The notes: generated from the sequence alone by a model not told the origin. A stretch of 57,509 nucleotides of DNA from JBBDZE01 sp040900345 (GCA_040900345.1 JBBDZE010000035.1:1-57509), one strand, 5' to 3'; positions 21,511 to 29,911 are shown, counted from the first letter of the stretch. Made by a program: numbers and translations.

Positions 21511-23001
21511 CTATGCCTCCTTGTGCTCTGCCATGTATCGGGCCAGCTCCACGAAGAAACGTACACCCGTGCCTTTAGCGCCCTTGGCAAGACGGTCCTG
21601 CTCGTTGGCAGTCATGGTGGGAGCCATATCAATATGCACCCACGGGAAGGAGACAAATTCGCGTAGGAACATAGCACCGGCTGTGGCACCGGCTTTGCCG
21701 CTTTTGCCACTGTTGGCTACATCGCCAAACGTTCCTTTGACATCCTCGGCATATTCTTCCCACATGGGCAGGGGCCACAGATAGTCCCCGCTGCGCTCGC
21801 CCAAATCGCGAAACAACTGCTCGCGCTTTTCGTCTTCCGTAAATAGTGCGTTGACCCGGTCGCCCAATGCCACCAGCGACGCGCCCGTGAGGGTTGCAAT
21901 GTCTACCACCAGCCGCGGCTTGAACCTGCTAGCATAACCCAGCGCGTCGGCCAAAATAATACGACCTTCAGCATCCGTATTTAATACTTCAATGGTTTTG
22001 CCTGTAATGGAACGCAGTATGTCCCCCGGACGATAACTGGAGCCCGAAGGCATGTTCTCTACGGCGGGCACGAGGCCAATCACGTGCAGGGGAATCCCCA
22101 AGCGGGCGATAGCGACCATTGCGTGAATGACCGCCGCCCCACCCGACATGTCCATATGCATTTCATAAATGGCCGGGGTCGGCTTGAGGTTGAGGCCGCC
22201 GGTGTCAAAGGTAACCCCCTTGCCCACCAGCACCAGCGGACGCCCTTTGTATGAACGGTGCTTGTACTCCATCATGATGAACTTGGGCCGGTCGTCGCTT
22301 CCCTGGCACACACCAATAACGCCGCCCATGCCAAGCTTGCGAATGGCGGGCTCATCCAGCACCGTTACCTTCACCTTGGCGGCGCGCCCGACTTTCTGAG
22401 CATGCTTGGCCAAGAGCGAGGGCGTCATATCGCCGCCCGGGGTGTTGGAAAGTAAACGAGTTTGATTGGTCTCTTCACCTACGATTACGCCACGCGCAAT
22501 AGCTGCCTCGTATTGTTTCTTTTGCGACGGCGCGAACTTCGCCGCCAAATTAACTTGCGCAATGGTGGGCCAGCCCTCCTTGGGAACCTGTTTGTATTCA
22601 TTGAATGCCAAGTTGGCCATGAGCAGTTCCATGGCAATCATCTCTAGAAGGGCCTCGTCTTCCTTTTCCGCACGGATGTCGTCAATGTCCACGGTGGCCT
22701 CGGTTACGCGACCCGCCTTCATTTCTCCCACCATGGCGCGCACCAAAATACGCGCGGCCCGCTGGTTCCAGGCCTCTTTGTTGCCTTTACCCAAAAGCAG
22801 CGCCGTGCTACCCGATGGCAAGAACAGCGTATGGGATGCGCCTCGCCCTAACGGCGGCTTGTTTGTAAGGAAAAGTTGAATAAGGCCCAAGTCTTCAGGG
22901 CCCAGCTGTTTGCCCACATGCGCGGACACGCCGCCATTTTCAAATAGCGGCAAAATGTAATTCGTACGCTTCTTGTCGAGTGTTACCAGTTGAATTTTCA
23001 T
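21511..23001 (-). CDS. pepA: leucyl aminopeptidase (M17 family)
   Basis: 496 residues. The C-terminal catalytic domain has VGKGVTFDTGGLNLKP, the signature NTDAEGRIILADAL, and the metal-binding Lys/Asp/Glu of the two-zinc centre. The N-terminal domain is variable. It releases N-terminal residues from peptides in the cytoplasm. The ATG at 23001 (MKIQLVTLD) is chosen by fold; a longer frame upstream is not conserved-looking. Confidence 0.94.
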   Translation of the reverse strand: MKIQLVTLDKKRTNYILPLFENGGVSAHVGKQLGPEDLGLIQLFLTNKPPLGRGASHTLFLPSGSTALLLGKGNKEAWNQRAARILVRAMVGEMKAGRVTEATVDIDDIRAEKEDEALLEMIAMELLMANLAFNEYKQVPKEGWPTIAQVNLAAKFAPSQKKQYEAAIARGVIVGEETNQTRLLSNTPGGDMTPSLLAKHAQKVGRAAKVKVTVLDEPAIRKLGMGGVIGVCQGSDDRPKFIMMEYKHRSYKGRPLVLVGKGVTFDTGGLNLKPTPAIYEMHMDMSGGAAVIHAMVAIARLGIPLHVIGLVPAVENMPSGSSYRPGDILRSITGKTIEVLNTDAEGRIILADALGYASRFKPRLVVDIATLTGASLVALGDRVNALFTEDEKREQLFRDLGERSGDYLWPLPMWEEYAEDVKGTFGDVANSGKSGKAGATAGAMFLREFVSFPWVHIDMAPTMTANEQDRLAKGAKGTGVRFFVELARYMAEHKEA

Positions 23002-23070
23002 AGAAATATTCGCGTTAGGTGCACGAGCAGTGTAGCAAAACACGCAGCGCGATTCAATATATAAACGAAT

Positions 23071-23096
23071 CGAGGGAGCCCCGTAGGGCTCCCTCG
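23071..23096 (-). terminator. terminator of the small membrane-protein gene
   Basis: CGAGGGAGCC/GGCTCCCTCG-type hairpin, 10-bp stem. In minus direction it follows the stop codon at 23123 by 27 bases and is followed by an AT-rich tract. Confidence 0.65.
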
Positions 23097-23122
23097 TGCA
23101 AACGGCGCCAATGGGGTTACCA

Positions 23123-23239
23123 TCAACGCCTCGTGGTCATCCAGCGAGCCAGAACGAACATACCAATAATGAACGCTCCCCAGACGAGCAGGCCGGCAGT
23201 TTCGGCAGCGTCGAGCCCTAAAACGAGTAAACCGAGCAT
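23123..23239 (-). CDS. small membrane protein (38 aa)
   Basis: MLGLLVLGLDAAETAG.. continues with one hydrophobic helix (LLVWGAFIIGMFVLARW) and a basic end TTRR, so it is likely a single-pass peptide with the C-terminus in the cytoplasm. An AGGAG SD lies nine bases before ATG, in contrast to most genes here. It has its own promoter and terminator, which argues for a real gene. Function unknown. Confidence 0.6.
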   Translation of the reverse strand: MLGLLVLGLDAAETAGLLVWGAFIIGMFVLARWMTTRR

Positions 23240-23278
23240 GAGTTCTCTCTCCTAAGTCTGCGCCACTCGGTCTGCCTT

Positions 23279-23306
23279 CCTATACCACAAACCGCACGAA
23301 ATGCAA
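23279..23306 (-). promoter_or_regulatory. leftward promoter of the small membrane-protein gene
   Basis: -35 TTGCAT (23301-23306), 16-bp spacer, -10 TATAGG (23279-23284) on the minus strand. The -35 box and four bases beyond it mirror those of the rightward capA promoter. Confidence 0.5.
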
Positions 23307-23401
23307 GAATGAATGCCCCCACTTTTATCCTCTATCTCCGCAGCTGCGGAGATAGAGGATAAAAGGATGTAGTTACATTACTTATGCTTTCTTGCATTTC
23401 G
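23297..23401. repeat. symmetric 105-bp palindromic region between divergent genes
   Basis: Outer inverted repeats CGAAATGCAAGAA (23297-23309) and TTCTTGCATTTCG (23389-23401) carry the two -35 boxes. In the centre (23323-23364) is a 42-bp perfect palindrome with no loop, half-site starting TTTTATCCTCTATCTCCG. It could be an operator for divergent control, a bidirectional terminator, or a palindromic repeat. Confidence 0.7.
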
Positions 23402-23419
23402 CCCGCTCCATGCTACACT
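23392..23419 (+). promoter_or_regulatory. rightward promoter of the CapA-like gene
   Basis: -35 TTGCAT (23392-23397), 16-bp spacer, -10 TACACT (23414-23419); the ATG follows 14 bases later, so the leader would be under ten bases. Confidence 0.5.
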
Positions 23420-23433
23420 TGCACCCAACAGAT

Positions 23434-24474
23434 ATGTCAATTGTACGCGCGCTTAAAACCCATCTGTCGTCGCTCGTTGTCGGCATTGTTGTCATCGTCC
23501 TTATCGCTATTGCGGGCGCTTTTGCCATACCCGCACTCTTGCAAGGACAAGAAGAGCTCCCCGGCCAACACGGCTTTTTCGTTGAGAACGAGCAATCCAT
23601 TCAAGAGGAAGATAAGCTGACCACCCTGTACTTTGTAGGCGATATGATGCTCACCCGCTCGGTGGGCATTAAAGCGCGCCAAAACGGCGAACCGTGCCGT
23701 TGGCCCTTTTTGCAAGTGGCCGACTACCTCAAACAAGCCGACATCACGTTCGGCAACTTGGAAACAACCATTTCCGACCGCGGCGTCAACGTGGGCAGCA
23801 TGTACTCGTTCCGTTCAAACCCGTGCGTAATGGAGGGCCTCACCCTGGCCGGCTTTGACGCCCTCTCCGTCGCTAATAACCACATAGGCGACTGGTCGCG
23901 CGTGGCCATGGAGGACACGTTCACCCACTTGCAACAAAATAACATCGCCGTGGTGGGCGGAGGCTTTAGCGAAGAAGAGGCCTACTCAGCCCGCATTCTG
24001 GAAGCCAATGGCATGACATTTGCTTTCCTCGGCTATACCGACCTGGGCGCCCAATATACGCAAGCCAGGGGCGACGTCTCCGGCATTGCCTGGCTCGATA
24101 AAGAACGCATGGTAGAGAACATTCAGGCCGCCAAGCAGGGAGCCGATGTTGTCATTGTCTCCGTGCATATGGGCGTTGAGTACGAGACGACCTCTCGCCC
24201 CAACCAGCGCGAAATTGCCCGGGCCGCCATAGACGCCGGTGCCAAGCTGTTCATTGGGCACCATCCGCACGTCGTACAAGAGACCGAAGAATACCGTGAC
24301 GGCTTTATCGCCTACAGCTTGGGCAACTTCGTCTTTGACCAATACTTCTCTGAGGAGACCATGCAAGGCATGCTGTTGGAAGTTGACATGCGGGGTGATG
24401 AAATTGTTGACGTCCGCGAGCGCATGGTGCAGATCACCCGCGAATACCAGACGCTCCCACCCAGCGACGAATGA
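23434..24474 (+). CDS. CapA-family metallophosphatase-like protein, membrane-anchored
   Basis: 346 residues. An N-terminal signal anchor (residues 12-35) is followed by a CapA fold: YFVGDMMLTRSVG, GNLETTISDRG, SVANNHIGDW, VSVHMGVEYE and GHHPHVVQ give the metal-binding Asp, Asn and His residues of calcineurin-like enzymes. CapA proteins take part in poly-gamma-glutamate capsule formation, but many homologues have unknown substrates. Start at 23434 places the anchor at the N-terminus. Confidence 0.85.
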   Translation: MSIVRALKTHLSSLVVGIVVIVLIAIAGAFAIPALLQGQEELPGQHGFFVENEQSIQEEDKLTTLYFVGDMMLTRSVGIKARQNGEPCRWPFLQVADYLKQADITFGNLETTISDRGVNVGSMYSFRSNPCVMEGLTLAGFDALSVANNHIGDWSRVAMEDTFTHLQQNNIAVVGGGFSEEEAYSARILEANGMTFAFLGYTDLGAQYTQARGDVSGIAWLDKERMVENIQAAKQGADVVIVSVHMGVEYETTSRPNQREIARAAIDAGAKLFIGHHPHVVQETEEYRDGFIAYSLGNFVFDQYFSEETMQGMLLEVDMRGDEIVDVRERMVQITREYQTLPPSDE

Positions 24475-24494
24475 TCCACGTATATACGTGCTTC

Positions 24495-24530
24495 CCAACC
24501 AAAAACCGCCCAGGGGCGGTTTTTGGTTGG
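24495..24530. terminator. bidirectional terminator between CapA gene and copper operon
   Basis: CCAACCAAAAACCGCC/GGCGGTTTTTGGTTGG perfect hairpin with a 4-nt loop, serving the convergent genes on both sides. Confidence 0.85.
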
Positions 24531-24543
24531 ACAAGGTGATGTT

Positions 24544-24750
24544 TTAGGCTACATCGCCTTTTTGTTTTGAAGGATGGCCGGGCGCACTTTCCTCCGGCGC
24601 AATCGCATGCTCCGTTATCTCAATATTGCAGCTCTTATGCTTACGGCACCATGCTTCGCACTTCTCGGCCAACTCTTGTTCGGCGTACTGCAAGCCGCAC
24701 TCTTGGCACTGGTAGCGCTGTCCTGTTTTTGTAGAGATGGTCTTCACCAT
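24544..24750 (-). CDS. small Cys-rich zinc-ribbon-like protein
   Basis: 68 residues. CQECGLQY and CEAWC plus KSCN give CxxC and CxxxC pairs within residues 15-42, a likely metal-binding knuckle; the rest is charged. It starts two bases after the stop of the upstream gene and is the last gene of the copper operon, ahead of the terminator. It might bind copper or zinc; no family is recognised with certainty. Confidence 0.7.
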   Translation of the reverse strand: MVKTISTKTGQRYQCQECGLQYAEQELAEKCEAWCRKHKSCNIEITEHAIAPEESAPGHPSKQKGDVA

Positions 24751-24752
24751 AG

Positions 24753-25382
24753 TTACTCGTAGCGTATCTCTATTTTGTCGCCGTCGTTCACCTGGTAGTT
24801 TTCAAACTCACCATTCTCTTCCCCGTTCACCAGCATTTTGATGGTTCCGTCATCGCTGTTGCACGCATCCAGAATGCAGGTACTGGTAAAGGTTGCGTCC
24901 CACACCTCAAAGAATCTGCCAACGGTGACGTCGCGTTTCGCCACCGGCCCGCGCGCTACTTCCCAGTGCAGCGTGCCCGAAGCATCGTGCGTGTGAATAG
25001 GGGCCATGCCCATGCGACTATCGTACAGCGGGTCGTCTTTATAGGCTGATCCGATGCCAACATTCGCAGGTATCGTAACCTCCTCTCCCCGCACAACGAT
25101 CTTCAGTTCCGGATGCCAGTGGATGCCGCTCTGCGACGCGATATCCTCTTGAGGGATATCAGCGCTCGGCGACGAGGGGAGTGCATTCACAGCCCAAGCC
25201 CCTACTACGATGATGCCCGCTACGACCGCTGCAGTGGTCACCGCTTTTTTGATCGCCTTCCCTCGAGCAGCTTGCTCTCGCTCTTCGCGCTTCTGCTGGC
25301 GCTTCAGCTCCCTGCGCTCGTTTTTGGTAGGCTGCTCCTTCTCGTGTAATTCCTGCTTGAACTGATCTTCCATAGTGCTCAT
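24753..25382 (-). CDS. membrane-anchored protein with HWH and HTH-type histidine motifs
   Basis: 209 residues. Residues 1-45 are charged (Lys/Glu-rich, cytoplasmic), 46-66 form one helix, and the rest lies outside. The outer domain has GIHWHPEL near residue 96 and MAPIHTHDASGTLHWE near 134, plus two cysteines (CILDAC). These histidines suggest metal binding. In the copper operon it may handle periplasmic or cell-surface copper. No named family that I can assign. Confidence 0.75.
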   Translation of the reverse strand: MSTMEDQFKQELHEKEQPTKNERRELKRQQKREEREQAARGKAIKKAVTTAAVVAGIIVVGAWAVNALPSSPSADIPQEDIASQSGIHWHPELKIVVRGEEVTIPANVGIGSAYKDDPLYDSRMGMAPIHTHDASGTLHWEVARGPVAKRDVTVGRFFEVWDATFTSTCILDACNSDDGTIKMLVNGEENGEFENYQVNDGDKIEIRYE

Positions 25383-25391
25383 AGACAGTGA

Positions 25392-25964
25392 TTACCACTG
25401 CCGCATTATTTCTATCTCGTCGTTCTGCGCCTCAACGATGTTCTGCGCGAGCTCCTTCATTTCAGGTCGTTCGGTTGATGCCTCCAACATCTGCGCCATC
25501 ATAATCGCCATATCATGGTGGACAATCATTTGGGAGGCGAACTCGCGGTCGAAATCCTCTGCGCTCTGTAATGCCTCAAGATCTCCTTCCATACCCTGCA
25601 TAGTGCCCGTCATGCCGTGCCCGGCGTGTCCCCCAACATTGTCCGGGACTTCGCCTCCGAACCACTCCCGATACCACTGCCGCATTTGTACAATCTCTTC
25701 CGTTTGCGCTTGTACAATGACTGCCGCAAGCGTTCGCACCTCTGGATTAGAAGAACGCTCAAGCGCAATATCCGCCATAGCAATCGCCCCTTCGTGGTGA
25801 GGAATCATCTGCTCAATGAAATACCGGTCGATGTTCCCTTCCATCATGCTTGTGTTACTCTCCACGGAACTATCGGCTCTGCTCAATCCTAGCGCATACC
25901 CAACCGTAAGCCCGATCAATAGGGCGAGGACGGCAACGATAATGATTGTATTTTTTGCTTCCAT
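25392..25964 (-). CDS. DUF305 protein, two tandem repeats
   Basis: 190 residues. An N-terminal signal anchor is followed by two DUF305 units, each with the His-Met pattern: FIEQMIPHHEGAIAMA near residue 50 and FASQMIVHHDMAIMMA near 143. A HAGHGMTGTMQGM linker adds Met and His. DUF305 proteins are ferritin-like helical domains often found with copper resistance. The start at 25964 keeps the signal anchor at the N-terminus. Confidence 0.88.
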   Translation of the reverse strand: MEAKNTIIIVAVLALLIGLTVGYALGLSRADSSVESNTSMMEGNIDRYFIEQMIPHHEGAIAMADIALERSSNPEVRTLAAVIVQAQTEEIVQMRQWYREWFGGEVPDNVGGHAGHGMTGTMQGMEGDLEALQSAEDFDREFASQMIVHHDMAIMMAQMLEASTERPEMKELAQNIVEAQNDEIEIMRQW

Positions 25965-26020
25965 AATTGTGTCGCTAAATCCACATCTAGATAAGGAATA
26001 AGCATGCAAGACCAACGGCA

Positions 26021-26257
26021 CTATGGAGCGCGAGGATATATGGCACCCCCTAATACAACCCTGAGGGCTAAACGATAGTGCCCTCGCAACCGAACCTCAT
26101 ACAGCAACCGCGACAGTTGAGGTGGTCCTAGAAGATACTGTGCCGCTTTAATAATCAAAAACACAATGAAGAACGCGGCGAGTGCTAGAAGTGCCGGCGT
26201 GCGGCCGCAAGAATAACAAAGATTGTTAATCTCATTGTTTTTTATTATTGATAACAA
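26021..26257 (-). CDS. possible small membrane protein in the copper operon (uncertain)
   Basis: A 78-codon frame from a TTG at 26257, with one hydrophobic helix (LLALAAFFIVFLIIKAA) and a basic Arg-rich end. It overlaps the end of the upstream gene by 26 bases, so coupled translation is possible. There is no ATG, no SD, and no family match I know. It may instead be non-coding spacer. Confidence 0.25.
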   Translation of the reverse strand: MLSIIKNNEINNLCYSCGRTPALLALAAFFIVFLIIKAAQYLLGPPQLSRLLYEVRLRGHYRLALRVVLGGAIYPRAP

Positions 26258-26669
26258 TTCGCTGAAGAATAAAGACAAGCGCCGCAATGCCCACTCCGAG
26301 CCAGACCAGCCAGGTGAGGGCAATGAACCAGCCGAACGCTCCTCCGTCCCATCCCATATGACCCCATCCTTGCACATCGCCGGACATACCGAAGCGATTC
26401 ATCATCATGCTGCTCGGCGTGGGGTTTTGCTGCATGAGGTCAACAAGACGGTCGGCCTCTGCCTCGCTTAATTCGCCCTCCCACATCCTCTCCATCAGCA
26501 CTTCCATTTCTTCATGGACGTCTTCATCCATGAGGCGCTCTTCCATGTAGCGCATCATCATATCGTGAGAGCCGGCTTCGCTCAAGGTCACCGGGCCATG
26601 GGCCGCGGCAAACGTGCCGGACATCACGAAAAGAACCGCGAGCACACTGGTAACTATAATTGTTTTCAT
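26232..26669 (-). CDS. secreted Met-rich protein with C-terminal membrane helix
   Basis: 145 residues. A signal peptide (MKTIIVTSVLAVLFV.. AAAHG) is followed by a Met/His/Asp/Glu-rich domain with MMMRYMEERLMDED and SSMMMNRFGMSG, then one helix (WFIALTWLVWLGVGIAALVF). Methionine clusters of this type bind Cu(I). It starts nine bases after copB, so it is probably co-expressed and acts in the envelope. No named family. Confidence 0.75.
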   Translation of the reverse strand: MKTIIVTSVLAVLFVMSGTFAAAHGPVTLSEAGSHDMMMRYMEERLMDEDVHEEMEVLMERMWEGELSEAEADRLVDLMQQNPTPSSMMMNRFGMSGDVQGWGHMGWDGGAFGWFIALTWLVWLGVGIAALVFILQRIVINNKKQ

Positions 26670-26678
26670 ACACATATA

Positions 26679-28709
26679 TTAATTATGAAATCGGTAATTT
26701 TTTAAAAGGGAAGCGTTGACGGCCACGATAATTGTTGAAGCCGACATAAGGATGGCTCCCACCGCCGGACTTAGGACAATACCGACGCCTGCCAATACGC
26801 CCGCCGCAAGCGGCAGGGCTACAATGTTATATCCTGTCGCCCACCATAAGTTCTGCACCATTTTCCGATATGTCTGCTTGGCCAAACCAACCACTAAAAC
26901 GACGTCCATTGGGTTATTACGCACAAGCACAATGTCAGCCGCCTCAATGGCAACATCAGTACCGGCACCAATGGCAATGCCAACGTCGGCCGTGGCGAGT
27001 GCGGGCGCATCATTGACGCCATCGCCCACCATGGCTACCTTCAAGCCACGTGAACGCACCTGGCGAATTCTTTCGGCCTTGCGGTCGGGGGGCACGGCGG
27101 CGAAGTACTCATCAATGCCGAGTTCATGCGCCACGCGCCGTGCAACGGCTTCGTTGTCCCCCGTGAGCATTATTGTACGAATGCCCATCTCCTTGAGGCG
27201 AGTAACGGCCGCGCGCGACTCTTCGCGCACCTCGTCGTCAAGAGCGATGGCAAGGACGAGTCGGCCATCCACCGCCACATAGACCGTCGTCTTCCCCTCT
27301 TCGCTGACACGCTCAATTACCGCCTTGTCGGCAAAAAGACCGGCCTCACTAAAATAAGCAGGGCTCGCCACAACAACACTGCGGCCCTCAACCATGCCCG
27401 TTGCACCCTTGCCGGGAATATTTTGAAAATTACTCACCGGGGCCACTCTGCCAGCGCGCTCCATAATGGCGCCGGCAATCGGGTGCTCGCTGTGCGCCTC
27501 CACCGAGGCGGCTAACCGCAAGGCCTCGTCCTTGTCAAACGCATCACCCAAGGCCATAACATCGCTTACAACAAACGAACCTTTCGTGAGCGTGCCGGTC
27601 TTGTCAAACACCACGGCATCCAACTCCCGCGCCTGCTCAAACGCGTTACGGTCACGGATTAGCAGCCCATTGCGCGCCGAAAGCGACGTGGAGAACGCCA
27701 CCACCAGCGGAACGGCCAACCCCAACGCGTGCGGACAGGCGATTACCACGACGGCTATCATACGCTGGAGAGCAAAGTCTGTTTCAGCACCCAAGAAAAC
27801 AAGCCACGCCGTAAGGGTTAGCGCCCCACCGCCCAACGCAATGACCGTGAGCCACATGGCCGCACGGTTGGCCAAATTCTGCGTGCGTGATTTGCCGGCC
27901 TGCGCCTGCTCCACCAAGCTAATAACGCTGGCCAAGAACGTGTCCTTGCCCAGTTTACGAATATCCACAATAACGGAACCGTCGGCGTTTATGGAGCCAC
28001 CAATTACTTCACTGCCCTGGCGCTTTTCAACCGGCTTGCTCTCACCGGTCAGCATGGCTTCGTTTACGCTCGTCACACCCTCCACCACTACGCCATCCAC
28101 CGGTATCTTCTCGCCGGGCTTCACAAGAACGCGCTCGCCCACGCGCAATTCGGCCACGTCAACATCGCGCGTCTCGCCGTTCGCAAATAGTTTATGAGCC
28201 GTCTGCGGCATAAGTTTACTCAACTCTTCCAGCGCGCGCGAGGCACCCAATACCGAACGCATCTCCAGCCAATGGCCAAGTAACATAATGTCCACCAATG
28301 TGACGAGTTCCCAAAAGAGCGTCTCGCCGGGGGTGATGCCCGCCATAACCGCTGTCGAATACCAAAAGGCCGCGCTAATGGCCGTGGCCACGAGCGTCAT
28401 CATGCCCGGCTGCTTGGCCAAAACCTCTTCCCAAAGCCCCTTCAAGAACGGCCAGCCGCCCCAGGCATATACCAAGGCGGCAAGCGCAAATACGAACGTG
28501 CCGCTGCCCGGGAAGGTAATGCTCGGTAGGCCGAACACACCTTGCAGGAACGGAGAGAGCGCCAGCACCGGAATACTGGAGACCAGTGAGATCCAAAAGC
28601 GCCGACGAAAATCTACCACCATGTGCGCGTGGTGGTTTTCGTGGCCGCCATGGTGCTCAAGCGCCTCATGCTCTGCTACTGAATGGTGTGCGTGTTCTGC
28701 GTGGCTCAT
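26679..28709 (-). CDS. copB: copper-translocating P-type ATPase, CopB type (P1B-3)
   Basis: 676 residues. A His-rich N-terminus (about 12 His in 30 residues) replaces the CxxC domain of CopA. TGES in the actuator domain, the membrane motif CPH in VIACPHALG, phosphorylation site DKTGTLTKG, the HP motif in SEHPIAGAI and GDGVNDAPAL are all present. CPH and MSAST are typical of CopB pumps that export Cu and Ag. The ATG overlaps the csoR stop (ATGA), so the two are coupled. Confidence 0.93.
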   Translation of the reverse strand: MSHAEHAHHSVAEHEALEHHGGHENHHAHMVVDFRRRFWISLVSSIPVLALSPFLQGVFGLPSITFPGSGTFVFALAALVYAWGGWPFLKGLWEEVLAKQPGMMTLVATAISAAFWYSTAVMAGITPGETLFWELVTLVDIMLLGHWLEMRSVLGASRALEELSKLMPQTAHKLFANGETRDVDVAELRVGERVLVKPGEKIPVDGVVVEGVTSVNEAMLTGESKPVEKRQGSEVIGGSINADGSVIVDIRKLGKDTFLASVISLVEQAQAGKSRTQNLANRAAMWLTVIALGGGALTLTAWLVFLGAETDFALQRMIAVVVIACPHALGLAVPLVVAFSTSLSARNGLLIRDRNAFEQARELDAVVFDKTGTLTKGSFVVSDVMALGDAFDKDEALRLAASVEAHSEHPIAGAIMERAGRVAPVSNFQNIPGKGATGMVEGRSVVVASPAYFSEAGLFADKAVIERVSEEGKTTVYVAVDGRLVLAIALDDEVREESRAAVTRLKEMGIRTIMLTGDNEAVARRVAHELGIDEYFAAVPPDRKAERIRQVRSRGLKVAMVGDGVNDAPALATADVGIAIGAGTDVAIEAADIVLVRNNPMDVVLVVGLAKQTYRKMVQNLWWATGYNIVALPLAAGVLAGVGIVLSPAVGAILMSASTIIVAVNASLLKNYRFHN

Positions 28710-28975
28710 GTCCGCTTGGAAAGCTTATAGACTTTCACCATCTCCTGTACTGCCTTGGCGCGTTGGCCGCTCTGCATCTGCTCGACCACACACGTGTTGA
28801 GGTGGTTTTCGAGCAGAGTATTTTCAACTGAAGAAAGCGCCTCCTTCACGGCGCTGGTCTGCCCAAGAATATCTACACAGTAGGTGTCTTCCTCGGCCAG
28901 GCGCTGCAGCCCGCGCACTTGCCCCTCAATAATTTTGAGGCGGCGCAGAACCTTTGATCGAGTTGCGTTATCCAT
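28706..28975 (-). CDS. csoR: CsoR-family copper-sensing repressor
   Basis: 89 residues. KVLRRLKIIEGQVRGLQRL starts the family helix; the Cu(I) ligands are visible as Cys in DTYCVDIL, then His and Cys in ENHLNTCV. The start at 28975 is the ATG five bases after the -10 box, so the mRNA is probably leaderless. The operator at 28985-29001 indicates autoregulation: copper releases the repressor and induces the whole operon. Confidence 0.92.
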   Translation of the reverse strand: MDNATRSKVLRRLKIIEGQVRGLQRLAEEDTYCVDILGQTSAVKEALSSVENTLLENHLNTCVVEQMQSGQRAKAVQEMVKVYKLSKRT

Positions 28976-28981
28976 ACCATC

Positions 28982-29017
28982 ATTATACCCCCTGGGGGTA
29001 TCATGATGCAACCAAAG
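28982..29017 (-). promoter_or_regulatory. copper operon promoter with a CsoR operator
   Basis: -10 TATAAT (28982-28987) and a -35-like TTGCAT 18 bases upstream. The spacer is filled by the operator ATACCCCC-T-GGGGGTAT (28985-29001, a 17-bp palindrome), the G-rich inverted repeat typical of CsoR and related DUF156 repressors. Bound repressor would block RNA polymerase. Confidence 0.8.
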
Positions 29018-29048
29018 AGCCGCCTTGCAAGGCGGCTCTTTGGTTGCA
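29007..29048. terminator. 42-bp perfect palindrome upstream of the copper promoter
   Basis: Half-site TGCAACCAAAGAGCCGCCTTG mirrored without loop. It is located 93 bp after the DUF1761 stop in its direction, so it probably ends that transcript and insulates the copper promoter. Confidence 0.7.
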
Positions 29049-29104
29049 AGTTTAGGCGGTGTACCTACCCAAGGTTCCTTTGGAAATTTAGGCGGCCAGC
29101 CCCG

Positions 29105-29151
29105 TTAGAGGCCGCGAGGGCCCGCAGCGTGCCTCTGCCTCTAACGGGGCC
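29105..29151 (-). terminator. hairpin at the end of the DUF1761 gene
   Basis: CCCCGTTAGAGGC and GCCTCTAACGGGG arms around a GC-rich loop; the 5' arm in the mRNA lies within the last codons and stop of the gene. Confidence 0.45.
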
Positions 29152-29551
29152 AGCCGGCAATAATAGCGCCCATCACCAAGAGGGCAAGTAGCTGGTAACC
29201 ATTAAAGATAAGAAATACCTGCTTTTTCTGGCCCTCGTAAAAAACGTTCATCAAGCTCACGGCCAGCACGAACCCAAGCCACAGCCAGAAGCCGAGCGTT
29301 ATGCCTTCGGCAATAGTCGCCGCGCCGGTCATGCCGGTAATGACCGCCACGCCGAAGGCCATGACAATGGAGGCGACGGCACCCCCGACCATAGCCATTT
29401 TCATACCGGCCTTCAACTGTTCTTCACTGCGCCCCACATACTTCATCCACACTTTGCCAAACAAGAGCGGCGAGTACCACAGCGAGCCAATGGCGTAACT
29501 CGCTGCGGCAGCTACGAGCACCGCAAGAAGCGTAACGTCTGCAAACTCCAT
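29141..29551 (-). CDS. DUF1761 membrane protein
   Basis: 136 residues with four hydrophobic helices. SYAIGSLWYSPLLFGKVWMKYVG at the start is the DUF1761 signature, and GFWLWLGFVLAVSLMNVFYE closes the pattern. Function unknown. Stop codon lies within a hairpin. Confidence 0.85.
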   Translation of the reverse strand: MEFADVTLLAVLVAAAASYAIGSLWYSPLLFGKVWMKYVGRSEEQLKAGMKMAMVGGAVASIVMAFGVAVITGMTGAATIAEGITLGFWLWLGFVLAVSLMNVFYEGQKKQVFLIFNGYQLLALLVMGAIIAGWPR

Positions 29552-29594
29552 ACGCGTATTCTGTTAATAATAACGAATATCGCTATGCTTATGA

Positions 29595-29891
29595 TCACAA
29601 ACACGACAACAGCTCTTCCGTTGGTGTCCAGCCACACTCACCGTCTGCCTGCACCTCGCATGGTGCGGCCTCATAGCAGGCATACGTTGGCATCCATTCA
29701 CACGTCGTTACTACCTCTTCGCTGGCACACACCTGCCCGCTGCAACCAGTAACGACGCACGTGGGACCGATAGTGCCAGGCTCTTCCGGTGCTGTTGCTT
29801 CATAAACAAAACCGAGAGCAAGGATGCCCGTTGCCACAAGTACGGCGATAGCGCCGCTCACAGCCATGATGTTCCTTGAGTTGCCTCGCAT
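29595..29891 (-). CDS. secreted eight-cysteine-cluster protein
   Basis: 98 residues. One N-terminal helix (residues 10-30) and then eight cysteines: CVVTGC, SGQVC, TTC, ACYEAAPC, GEC and the final C. This matches the eight-cysteine-cluster domain seen in environmental bacteria, probably a small disulfide-bonded surface protein. Start chosen at ATG 29891 (MRGNSRN). It lies 20 bp after the Gmad2 gene. Confidence 0.8.
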   Translation of the reverse strand: MRGNSRNIMAVSGAIAVLVATGILALGFVYEATAPEEPGTIGPTCVVTGCSGQVCASEEVVTTCEWMPTYACYEAAPCEVQADGECGWTPTEELLSCL

Positions 29892-29911
29892 AGCGTGCAA
29901 GAAGTTGCCCC

